IMG/VR virus record: IMGVR_UViG_3300033150_001419 | Coordinates: 1-42,304 of that record | Direction: 5' to 3' (one strand) | DNA from: a virus | DNA: 42,304 nucleotides | Notes under the pieces: model-generated | What the model was told of the DNA's origin: nothing | Database searches by the model: none | What the model saw: only the letters and a program-made list of their open reading frames with translations | Position numbers and translations under genes: made by a program | Part shown: piece by piece, positions 8,367-16,333 of the stretch | Layout: each line of letters opens with the position of its first letter | How positions within the stretch are numbered: the stretch's first letter is position 1

Positions 8367-8380
8367 GTTTCATCCCTCCC

Positions 8381-8653
8381 CTAAATTTTGCTGTAATCTA
8401 TATCCGCAAGCACTGTATCTATCTTTGATTTTACCGTGTTTATCGTCTCTTGTTTTGTTTTGTACCTTTGTATCTGCTTAGTAACCTTCTCCTGCAACAC
8501 GGTGTCCCCGTCCTTCGGGTTGTGGATCACAGTGAACGTCTGATAGACCGGGTCTCCCTTTTCGTCTGTTCCGATCTGCAGGGAGGTTTCCTCCACCGTG
8601 ACTATGTAGGTCCCGTTATCTCTCCTCGAAATGTGCTTTGTTCTGAGTGCCAT
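8381..8653 (-). CDS. Small hypothetical phage protein
   Basis: 90 residues from ATG 8653, behind aggaggca-type purines. The N-terminal half is a beta-strand-rich stretch (YIVTVEETSLQIGTDEKGDPVYQTFTV in several strands); the C-terminal half is a Lys/Thr/Asp helix (QIQRYKTKQETINTVKSKIDTVLAD). Likely a minor structural or assembly protein in the tail block. Family not recognised. Confidence 0.6.
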   Translation of the reverse strand: MALRTKHISRRDNGTYIVTVEETSLQIGTDEKGDPVYQTFTVIHNPKDGDTVLQEKVTKQIQRYKTKQETINTVKSKIDTVLADIDYSKI

Positions 8654-8720
8654 TGCCTGCCTCCTTTCCCTACCCCCTTATCGCCTTGATCACGCCGCTT
8701 AGAACTCTCTCGACTTCCCT

Positions 8721-9089
8721 CTACTGCGCAACCAACACAAGCGTCAGATTCGCATCATTTATGCCACCGGTTTCTGTGACCTTGAATTTGACGCCGCCCA
8801 CCACCATGCCCATATCGACGTTGTATAGACCCTTGCCATCGTTATCAGGACCCGATGTTTTTCCGAATCCAGTCACGATTGCGCTGCTTCCGTCGGGCAT
8901 CAAGTAATTTGTAAGGTCGTTTGAGCCAAGGGCCTCCACTTTGACTTCGCCATCCCCTGAATTGCTCAGGTAAATGCTCATATATCCCACGGGCGGATTC
9001 CCGACGAATTGAATGGGATCCGTTGTAACCGAACCGCCTGCGGGCACCGTTTGATTTTCCAGTAGTGTTCTTTGCGATACAACCGACAT
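8721..9089 (-). CDS. Hypothetical structural protein
   Basis: 122 residues from ATG 9089. A beta-rich sequence with repeated V-x-V patterns (EVKVEALGSNDLTNYL, GGVKFKVTETGG, LTLVLVAQ), consistent with a small head or tail decoration domain. It follows the 1713-residue virion protein by 18 bases and shares the same operon. No enzyme motif. Confidence 0.6.
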   Translation of the reverse strand: MSVVSQRTLLENQTVPAGGSVTTDPIQFVGNPPVGYMSIYLSNSGDGEVKVEALGSNDLTNYLMPDGSSAIVTGFGKTSGPDNDGKGLYNVDMGMVVGGVKFKVTETGGINDANLTLVLVAQ

Positions 9090-9107
9090 TGTTGCGTCCT
9101 CCCAAGG

Positions 9108-12100
9108 TTATTTGAGCACCTCCCTCATATATTCATGCCGCATGTATTTCGGGGCCTTCCGGGCCTTGGTTACCCCGGCGGGCAAGGTCTTACGGCGTAA
9201 AGCCTCCAGAAACTTGTCATCGTTTTCAACCCAAGATGAAAGGAACAACAGCTCAGTCAATGCGTCCTCGAATTCCTTCGGGCCTTTAGGGCTCATCATC
9301 TGATCCAGGGCCTTGTTTGCCCGCCTTACAACCTCGCCAATCACCCTGGCCTGCCCCACCATGTCACCCGTCTTGACGGCTTCACTCCATCGCTCGGTCC
9401 AATCCCTGGACAGGCTTTGAAATCTTTTTTTGCGGTCATCCAGTTTCTTCGCGTTGTCGTAATACCTTGCTACCCCCTCGGGCAAGATGCCAAAGAATCG
9501 CTTGACGGCTGTTACCGCCGGGCTGTCATCCGTTTCGATGGGCATGCCGGTGATGGGTGTTCGGTACTCGCCTTCCAACATGATTTTGATGGTGTCATAA
9601 GCCCGTTGCGCCTGGACAGGCATCGCCATACGTTTGAGTTTGCGCTCGGTGAAGATCGTTCCTTGATCCGTAAGTTTTTGGTAGAGCAGTGTCAGGCTTT
9701 CTTTTGCGGCCTTGCCGTACCAGCCCAGCAGATCCTCCAATTTCTGCGGCAGGTTGACAGCGATACTTCCTGAAATATCCAGGCCTATTTTCCCGAGCAG
9801 GCCGCGTTTGAGGCCAAGGTCCTCAAGGTCATCATCAAGGTCCCTGCCCCATACAGCCTCCGCAATGGCCTTGGCCGCAAGGTAATATAGGGCCAGGACC
9901 GGGTTGCCCATGGCTCCGACGAGTCCGAATGTCACACCCGCAAAACGCAATGCCTTCTTGGGATCTTTGGCGATACCCTTGGGACTCAGCGCTTCGACAC
10001 TGTATTTTAGCTGATTGAGCAGGAACGATTTGTAAGGGGAAAGCAGCCTCACGGGAGCCTTTCGCAAAATGCCCGGCAGATTTTCACGCCCCACCCGAAA
10101 CTGAGTCTTGTCCACCAGTTCCTTGCCGAAGCCCATAGCGAATGCTTCGCGCAGGGCAGCACTATCGTTGTTTTTGATCTGCCTTGCAAGGGCATGCAGG
10201 CTCGATGTCTTGGGCGCCACTTTGTCGGCCAGCTTCACCGGGTCCGCACCCTTCATGAGTTTGACTTTTGCATAGGACTTGCCGGCATAATAGGTGGCGG
10301 TCCGATTCAACACCTCCACCTTACCGAAGGGCTCCAGCGATGCCTCCAGGCTGCCCTTGAGACCTTCTGCGCCTACAGACCTTTTGGCCCAACCCTTGAG
10401 CCCTTTTTGATGCGGCAATACCTCTCCCGTAATGGCGCTCACTCCCTGGACTACGCCCACCTTGCGCAGCTCCCTGAGCTTGGCCGGATCCCTCATAGCC
10501 CCTTTTGCGGCCCGGTAGCCTGCTATAAAAGCCCGTTCCCCTACAATGGGATAGGTATTCATGATTACCTGCGAGGAATTGGCCGCGATGGAGCTTATAG
10601 AGACACCCAGGTCGTGGACATATTGGAGCAGATTGATATTGTGGAGCATGCGGCGGACATCCTGCCCGGTGGTTCCGGCAAGGATCTTTGTCTTGTGCAG
10701 GGCGATGGCGATGTTTTCCTCCAGCGCAGTGGGGTATCCAAGGGCCGCAGGCAGGGCTTCGTTCTCGATGAAGTCCTTGAGCCTTCTGTGCCCTTTGGGC
10801 ATTTTCTCCATCTGCTTGGCCACCACATTGAGCAGTTTGTCCTGATGCACCTTGCGGACTGCGCCATACAGGTAAATATCCAGCAGCTTGTCCAAGTCAC
10901 GCAGGTAGTTCGGATTGTCCACCAGGCGCTGCATAGCATGGCCGAAAAAGCGTTTCCTGGGCTTGGGCGCAACCTTCCCGGAAAGCAGCGCCTTGACTTC
11001 GTCCGCTGTAAGGACTTCGGCCTTTTCACCAACGGCCTCACGAATCTCCGAGATGAGCTTTCCGTATGCCTTGCGACTCAGGAGCGTTGCTTCGTCACCG
11101 TGAATCTGCGTATCCTGCCAAATGCTGATGTCTTTATCGGGGTTGCTCTTTGCGTATGCCATGGCTTCCGTCAGGGTTTCGAACTTCCGGGCGAATCCGC
11201 CCTTTTCCTTGGCCCAGAACCTGCCGTGGAACACATGCGGCAGAAAATCCTTGCGATATGCGATTTCGGAGCCATGATCTGCGAGGAATTTCCATACATC
11301 ATCAAGCAGGGATCGGATATTCTTGGCGGCCTTTGCCACCCTGTCACTGGGTTCATCCGGCCCTCGGCCATCGAGGATTCTTAAAACTTCGGCCTTCTCC
11401 TTGGCTGACAATCCTGTCAGAGCGGCATCCTTTCTCCCCTTGAAAGAATCGTAATCACCGGCCAGCTTCTCCTTGAACCTGCGCATCTGCTCATAGATCA
11501 GGCGCGTAGGCCTGGTCTGGCTCAGAATGCTTTCTATGTTCCTGAATATAGCGAATGCGCCAGGTCCCCTGATGTCTTCGGTGGGCACTTTGCCCGTCAG
11601 GATATCGTATGCGGCAGCAATACGACCATTGCGCATCCGGTTCAAGGTATGCCTGAATCGCGCCGTTTTTGCAGCGTCCTTCGACTTTTTCAAAACGGAA
11701 AGGTAGTCGGATGGATTGGGGGGAGTTTCTTCTTCAGGGGCCGATTTGCGGGCCTGCAGGCGGGTTGATTCTCTTTCTTGTTGGGTTGGCGACTCAACCT
11801 TTTCTTTTTTCTTTTTCGCAATCTGCGTGGACTCTGCCTGCGAGGTTTCTCCGCGCATGGAATATCCTCCTACCGCGAGGGTGCCGAAAAAATCCTCCGG
11901 TCGAGTAAACCCCTTGCCTTTGAGGCCATTCCTGATGATTTGAAGCATCCTGCGGAGCTTACGCCATACGCGGTGCACGAAACCATGCCCATGGTCTCTC
12001 TTGCGGTTCATGACAAAATCGGCGAATGCGTCGGCCTCTTCTTCTTCGTTCGTGAAATGACGGCTCACCTTTTGGGCGTCCTTTTCCGGGATGAGCCATG

Positions 12101-14249
12101 CCTTGGCTATGTGATACCATTCATGCAGGGCGGTGCGTTCGATGCCCTGGAGATCCTGCAGGCTGGTGGCCAGTTGAACAACCGCTTTCATCTTGCCGAT
12201 GGTGGTAGCCCCAAATACCTCTTGTGTATCGACTCCTTGTTCAGCCCATTGCTTTGCGGATTCTTTGTAATTCAAGCCCGCCAGGTCCACCAGGGGCTTG
12301 ACCTCCAAACGAATACGGTCGATCACCTCCGGGTCCGCACCCGCCCGCTTGAGCCATACGGGAAACAGGTTCGCCACCATACGCGCATTATGAGCCTGCC
12401 TACGGGCAATACGAGCCTGCTGTAGCTTGGTTACTTCTTGCGGTGCTTCCAGTACTCCACCTGCCGGAGCCTCTTGTCCGCCTCGGCTTTGGTCCGGTAA
12501 GGCCCCCCCAGGTGTCGCCTGCGGCCTGTGCGGGGGTCCTTGCTCTCCGATAGGACGTGCCAGCCGTCCTTGCGCTTGACCCTCATCTTCCGTCACCTCC
12601 TGTCGCGGCCCCATATAACCTTCAGGGGTAATTATCTCGGGTTTCGGCACAACGCCTCCCAATCTTTCCGCAGCGCGTTCCAGAAAGTTGGGTCCCGCAG
12701 GCCGTATCAACCTCTGATCTTCCTGCGTCGGGGCGATATCTTTCGGAAGAACGGCCACCTCGGATTCTCGGGTTAGTCGCCCCATCTGCTGCAGGCGGCC
12801 AAGGAGTTCTTCCAAGTTTGGCACTTCGGGCTTGGGTTCGGGCATCCGCCGGGGACCCATGTAGCCTTCAGGAACGGCCACCTGCGGCCCCGCAACAACT
12901 CCTCCAAGTCTTTCTGCAGCCTTTTCGAGGAAGTCGGGTCCGGCGGGTTGAATCAACCTTGGGTCTGCCTGTGGAGGGACGATATCTTCAGGTAGGACAA
13001 CGGGGCTACCGGGCAAGGTACCCATGGCCCTCACCCTTTCCTCTGGTGTCGTTCCAGGGACGGCTTCGGTCAGTTCAATAGGAGGAGCTTCCCCCTTGCG
13101 AAACATACCTGGAGATGCCCCCAGCATACCGACCATGCCGCCAAGAGCCCCCTCGTAAAGCGCTTGCTTCTGAAACGCAGGATCCAGAATCCTATCAAGG
13201 ACCCCTTCCACCTGACTCAAGGCCTGGGCGTCAGGTTGTTCCAGCCAGAGCTGGGTCCACATCTCGGGATAAGACTGGAGATATTCGGTGACGGCCTCGG
13301 TAAGGCCGCCTTCCGCTACAGCCTTCAGCTTTTGGAGAATTCTCGTCCTGGGCTTCCATAGCTTGGCGAGCTTGCCGGCGGAAAACATTTCAAGGGGAGC
13401 CTGCATGACCGCATCCCAAAAGGCAGCGTTAAAAGCCTTGGTGGGATCAACATCGGGCTTTTCCTTGAGAGCGGACTCGTAATCCATGCCGGTGATCTGC
13501 GATAGGATATTCAGCCCGGCCAGGACAGGGCCGCCGGCCATGTAGGACGCCATGCTGGTCCCCAGTTGCGGAACGACTCCTGCAAGATCTCCCAAAACCT
13601 GTTTTGCACCGCCCGCCTCCGCAAGTCTTCGTTGGAAATCCTCGTTCGGAGCCATACGCGGATCCGCAAGGGCCGAGTTCTGAAGCGTTCTCTTTTCCTG
13701 TTCTGCGGCCCAGTCATGAAGACCTTTCGTGATACCGAGACGTCTTGCCAGATTCCTGGCCAGTGTCCCCGGTAGATCAAGGGCTCGCTCTATGCCCTGG
13801 CCCGCAGGCTCCTCCGGGGGTAAAGTTTTACCCTGGTCCAGATGCGCCGCAATTTCATCCTCACCATAACCGCTGTCTTTAAGGGACTGCCGTATGTCGG
13901 TTTTCAGCCCCCGCATCGCCCCCAGCCATGCGGAGGGGTAGCTGCGCGCAACGCGCTTGAGGCCTTCGGTAGCGCCGCCTGCAATGGCTTCACCCCATCC
14001 CATCTCGTCGGCTTGTGTATCGGGGGGAGCAGTGGACACTTCGGTCCTTTGGGGGATGGGCATTCGCTTCGGCACAGCCTCTGACTCAAACAGGAAGTTA
14101 CGCTTGATTTCGTCGCGGTCCTCGGGAGTCAGCGCCCAGTATTCCGGATCCCGTTCGATGAAGGTCTTGAAATAGTCCTGACGAATCAGATTTTGCTCTT
14201 CCGGTGATTTCGCCTGGAACTTGGGATTTTTTTCAATGTCATTCCACAT
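9108..14249 (-). CDS. Giant internal virion (polyvalent) protein with HExxH peptidase-like motif
   Basis: 1713 residues. It opens with MWNDIEKNPKFQAKSPEEQNL, a short head-to-DNA-ejection-type start. Residues about 420-560 hold two copies of a 50-residue segment (LPEDI...AGP-x-FLE...ERLGGVV...EGYMGPR). Residues 709-713 read HEWYH, followed by EEEEADAFADF, the layout of a zinc peptidase (HExxH with a downstream Glu). The C-terminal half is long, helical and partly hydrophobic (LALYYLAAKAIAEAVWG), as in large ejected podovirus proteins. It likely travels in the capsid and enters the cell with the DNA. A second gene lies in another frame inside the Pro/Gly/Gln-rich linker near residues 555-607. 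Confidence 0.8.
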   Translation of the reverse strand: MWNDIEKNPKFQAKSPEEQNLIRQDYFKTFIERDPEYWALTPEDRDEIKRNFLFESEAVPKRMPIPQRTEVSTAPPDTQADEMGWGEAIAGGATEGLKRVARSYPSAWLGAMRGLKTDIRQSLKDSGYGEDEIAAHLDQGKTLPPEEPAGQGIERALDLPGTLARNLARRLGITKGLHDWAAEQEKRTLQNSALADPRMAPNEDFQRRLAEAGGAKQVLGDLAGVVPQLGTSMASYMAGGPVLAGLNILSQITGMDYESALKEKPDVDPTKAFNAAFWDAVMQAPLEMFSAGKLAKLWKPRTRILQKLKAVAEGGLTEAVTEYLQSYPEMWTQLWLEQPDAQALSQVEGVLDRILDPAFQKQALYEGALGGMVGMLGASPGMFRKGEAPPIELTEAVPGTTPEERVRAMGTLPGSPVVLPEDIVPPQADPRLIQPAGPDFLEKAAERLGGVVAGPQVAVPEGYMGPRRMPEPKPEVPNLEELLGRLQQMGRLTRESEVAVLPKDIAPTQEDQRLIRPAGPNFLERAAERLGGVVPKPEIITPEGYMGPRQEVTEDEGQAQGRLARPIGEQGPPHRPQATPGGALPDQSRGGQEAPAGGVLEAPQEVTKLQQARIARRQAHNARMVANLFPVWLKRAGADPEVIDRIRLEVKPLVDLAGLNYKESAKQWAEQGVDTQEVFGATTIGKMKAVVQLATSLQDLQGIERTALHEWYHIAKAWLIPEKDAQKVSRHFTNEEEEADAFADFVMNRKRDHGHGFVHRVWRKLRRMLQIIRNGLKGKGFTRPEDFFGTLAVGGYSMRGETSQAESTQIAKKKKEKVESPTQQERESTRLQARKSAPEEETPPNPSDYLSVLKKSKDAAKTARFRHTLNRMRNGRIAAAYDILTGKVPTEDIRGPGAFAIFRNIESILSQTRPTRLIYEQMRRFKEKLAGDYDSFKGRKDAALTGLSAKEKAEVLRILDGRGPDEPSDRVAKAAKNIRSLLDDVWKFLADHGSEIAYRKDFLPHVFHGRFWAKEKGGFARKFETLTEAMAYAKSNPDKDISIWQDTQIHGDEATLLSRKAYGKLISEIREAVGEKAEVLTADEVKALLSGKVAPKPRKRFFGHAMQRLVDNPNYLRDLDKLLDIYLYGAVRKVHQDKLLNVVAKQMEKMPKGHRRLKDFIENEALPAALGYPTALEENIAIALHKTKILAGTTGQDVRRMLHNINLLQYVHDLGVSISSIAANSSQVIMNTYPIVGERAFIAGYRAAKGAMRDPAKLRELRKVGVVQGVSAITGEVLPHQKGLKGWAKRSVGAEGLKGSLEASLEPFGKVEVLNRTATYYAGKSYAKVKLMKGADPVKLADKVAPKTSSLHALARQIKNNDSAALREAFAMGFGKELVDKTQFRVGRENLPGILRKAPVRLLSPYKSFLLNQLKYSVEALSPKGIAKDPKKALRFAGVTFGLVGAMGNPVLALYYLAAKAIAEAVWGRDLDDDLEDLGLKRGLLGKIGLDISGSIAVNLPQKLEDLLGWYGKAAKESLTLLYQKLTDQGTIFTERKLKRMAMPVQAQRAYDTIKIMLEGEYRTPITGMPIETDDSPAVTAVKRFFGILPEGVARYYDNAKKLDDRKKRFQSLSRDWTERWSEAVKTGDMVGQARVIGEVVRRANKALDQMMSPKGPKEFEDALTELLFLSSWVENDDKFLEALRRKTLPAGVTKARKAPKYMRHEYMREVLK
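12431..12586 (-). CDS. 51-residue basic phage protein nested out of frame in the giant virion gene
   Basis: ATG 12586 is preceded by the near-perfect ribosome site aggaggtga with 6-7 bases of spacing. The protein starts MRVKRKDGWHVLSES, continues LGGPYRTKAEADKRL, ends RQVEYWKHRKK and stops at 12431. This is the layout of a small conserved phage protein (about 45-55 residues, basic, with the GGPY-x-[ST]-K-x-EA-x-x-RL-x-QVEY-x-KH pattern) that usually stands as a free gene. Same strand as the host gene but shifted by one frame. In the giant protein the overlapped stretch is a low-complexity linker. The role is unknown. Confidence 0.75.
   Translation of the reverse strand: MRVKRKDGWHVLSESKDPRTGRRRHLGGPYRTKAEADKRLRQVEYWKHRKK
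12604..13003 (-). repeat. Two direct copies of a ~50-residue segment in the giant virion protein
   Basis: Copy 1 is about 12848-13003 and copy 2 about 12604-12758. Both encode VLP-[EK]-DI-[VA]-P, then RLI-[QR]-PAGP, FLE-[KR]-AAERLGGVV and EGYMGPR. Most positions are identical, so this is an internal duplication in the linker region, and it ends right where the nested gene's ribosome site begins. Confidence 0.85.
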
Positions 14250-15262
14250 CAGTCAAGACCGTATTTTTTCTTGAATTCATCGACCGAAGGAGTCTTTTGA
14301 TGGGAGCCTAGATATCCCATCACAATAGTTCTTGCTCGATCCAGGGCGATCTTATCTTCCGGGGCCAACGTCGTCCCCCCGAACAGCCTTTGTATGCGCG
14401 GATCCTCGATGGCCTTGGGATTGCTCATGATCAACATATCGAGTCCGCTCCTTGGTGCAGTCTTTTTCGCAAAGGTAGCAATCACTTTTAAAGCAGTCTG
14501 GACATACGGAGGGATGCGCTCCGCCTGTTGGGCCGCCCTTGTCTTTCTTGCCAGATCTTCCGCGCGGCGCGCCCTTTCCTTGTACGGTACCTTCATGCCG
14601 AGGTTTTCCATGGTGTCGAACCTGGCATCCTCCGGCAAGGGGTTGATATAGTCCGCAAGAGTGGTGTACCTGGATATCCCGCGTTGCGCCTCGTTTTTCC
14701 CGGTCTCTTCCGCCAGGATCCTTCTCCGCCGCAGGTTTTCGGAAAAAGGCGTTCCAAAGGACGGCGCAAGTATGTCCATGGGTTCGAAGCCGTAATCGCT
14801 CAGCCGAGGCACAAGGCCCTCGACTTCCCCCATTCTCCGAGCCGCGCTTGCACGTCCTTGCAGTTCCGCCTGTCGCACGGGAAAATTCCCGAGCATGTCC
14901 GCTTTCGCAAGAGCCCTCTTTGCTTCGGCTCCACCCTCTATGGCGGCTTTTGCTTGGGCTATTGCGGCCAAGGACGGCCCCCTGTCCATGTCCAGCACGT
15001 TACGCTTGACATTCATGGAGTACGGCATCTCCCTGTAGTCGCCACCTGCTGCGCTCCCAAGATAGCCCGTCTCGTTTCCACTCACGGTCTTCGTGGGCCA
15101 TGACGTGCCGTAATAGGCATCATATGCAAGGAGATCGTTCTCGGTGGGCATGGCATCAGCCCCCTCGAACAGCCTGCGTTGCATGTACCGCCCGAGAGTG
15201 GCTTCGGCGTCTTTTATGCGCTGCCTTTCGATATCCTTCTTGATCAATTCAATAAGGCCCAT
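14249..15262 (-). CDS. Internal virion-like protein, hypothetical
   Basis: 337 residues from ATG 15262; its stop region touches the start of the giant virion gene. Mostly helical and Ala/Arg/Glu-rich (AIAQAKAAIEGGAEAKRALAK, RRAEDLARKTRAAQQAERI). It is placed between other predicted internal virion proteins, as gp14-gp16-like ejection proteins are in podoviruses. No catalytic motif is visible; the role is inferred from size, composition and position. Confidence 0.65.
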   Translation of the reverse strand: MGLIELIKKDIERQRIKDAEATLGRYMQRRLFEGADAMPTENDLLAYDAYYGTSWPTKTVSGNETGYLGSAAGGDYREMPYSMNVKRNVLDMDRGPSLAAIAQAKAAIEGGAEAKRALAKADMLGNFPVRQAELQGRASAARRMGEVEGLVPRLSDYGFEPMDILAPSFGTPFSENLRRRRILAEETGKNEAQRGISRYTTLADYINPLPEDARFDTMENLGMKVPYKERARRAEDLARKTRAAQQAERIPPYVQTALKVIATFAKKTAPRSGLDMLIMSNPKAIEDPRIQRLFGGTTLAPEDKIALDRARTIVMGYLGSHQKTPSVDEFKKKYGLD

Positions 15263-15277
15263 AGGTAGCCTCCGTTT

Positions 15278-16132
15278 CTACATGCCATAGCTGGCTTGAC
15301 CTCGGCCGGTTACAGACCATGCGCTGCCCCTGCTCCCGAATTTCCGATAACCAGACTCTTCTCCCGTGAGGCCGAGGTACCGCAAGGCCAGTTCCATGGC
15401 CCGGCTGTTTTCGGGCAGTGTCCGCAGGAATTCCTCATAAGCCGCATCGCGGCGTGCCTGCTCAAGGCTTCGCGGCAAACTGCCCATCATCATGGCCGCC
15501 TGTGCCTGCCTGAGCGGTGTCTCCGCCATCACCTGGCCCAAACTTGCAGCCCCGGGAGCCGCTTCGTAGGCCCGGCGTTCCCTCTCCCTGGCGATGTCGC
15601 GGCGTGCCTGCTCGTCCCGATACTTGAGATTTGCAAGGGTCTCGGCGAGTCTGCTGGCCACATCCCCCAGGAGCCGGTGCTGTTGGCCCGAATGCACCCC
15701 GCTGAAATACATGCCGCGCAGGTTGGCATTGCGGGCAATGGTGTTTTGCAGGTCCGGCAGATCGACACCCATTACGCGGTTCCGAATACTTGCATACAAT
15801 GCCTCGGATGTGGCGGGATCCACGATAGGCTTGTAGTTCTGGTCCATGGCCCTGGTGTATTCTTCGGCCGCACGTGTCTGAAGGCCCGGAACGCCCGAGG
15901 ACGTGTATTGCCCAAGGAGATTCAGCCCTTGCGATTCCTGGGGTGATAGTCCGGCCACCCGTTCTCCGGTAAAGCCGGGGGAAGGTTTGCCGACTGTCCC
16001 TTCCAGCCATTTCCCGAGCCTGTTCGCAACACTCCTTTGCTCATCGGTCCACAAGTTGCGATGTGAATATTCGTGCCCTTTGGACTTTGCACGAGAATAT
16101 TTTCCGGTTAAGCTTGCCGCACCTCCCCACAT
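15278..16132 (-). CDS. DNA-ejection / internal virion-like protein
   Basis: 284 residues from ATG 16132. After a short Gly/Lys-rich start it reads LSPQESQGLNLLGQYT and a long helical, Arg/Ala-rich region (DVASRLAETLANLKYRDEQARRDIARERERRAYEAAPGAA in successive helices), a layout seen in podovirus internal core or DNA transfer proteins. It lies 16 bases upstream of another predicted virion protein. The function is inferred from context. Confidence 0.6.
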   Translation of the reverse strand: MWGGAASLTGKYSRAKSKGHEYSHRNLWTDEQRSVANRLGKWLEGTVGKPSPGFTGERVAGLSPQESQGLNLLGQYTSSGVPGLQTRAAEEYTRAMDQNYKPIVDPATSEALYASIRNRVMGVDLPDLQNTIARNANLRGMYFSGVHSGQQHRLLGDVASRLAETLANLKYRDEQARRDIARERERRAYEAAPGAASLGQVMAETPLRQAQAAMMMGSLPRSLEQARRDAAYEEFLRTLPENSRAMELALRYLGLTGEESGYRKFGSRGSAWSVTGRGQASYGM

Positions 16133-16147
16133 CGGTCTGTCCTCCCA

Positions 16148-16333
16148 TCATGGCTCAAGGGCCGTGACCCTTGAGTCCAGGTTATTGATTGCCGTTGCCA
16201 GTTTTTTGTCTCTTCCGCCCTCCAGGACCCGCAGGGTGAGCAGGAACCTTTCGATCTCCTTGAGGGACGCCTTGATATCATCGGGGTCCAATCGTGGCAT
16301 TTCCGGCCAATCTTTGGTGCTGCGTACCAGCAT
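16148..16333 (-). CDS. Small hypothetical protein
   Basis: 61 residues from ATG 16333, chosen over an upstream ATG at 16387 because gaggattggta precedes it and the start overlaps the TAA of the tail stabilisation gene (TAATG). It is largely one helix (DDIKASLKEIERFLLTLRVLE...LATAINNLDSRVTALEP) likely to form a coiled coil. Probably a minor tail or assembly protein. Confidence 0.6.
   Translation of the reverse strand: MLVRSTKDWPEMPRLDPDDIKASLKEIERFLLTLRVLEGGRDKKLATAINNLDSRVTALEP

Noticed and set aside
10194-11384. 396-codon open frame on the plus strand inside the giant virion gene
   Set aside because: Antisense shadow of the long minus-strand gene; no ribosome site, and the product shows no recognisable domain.
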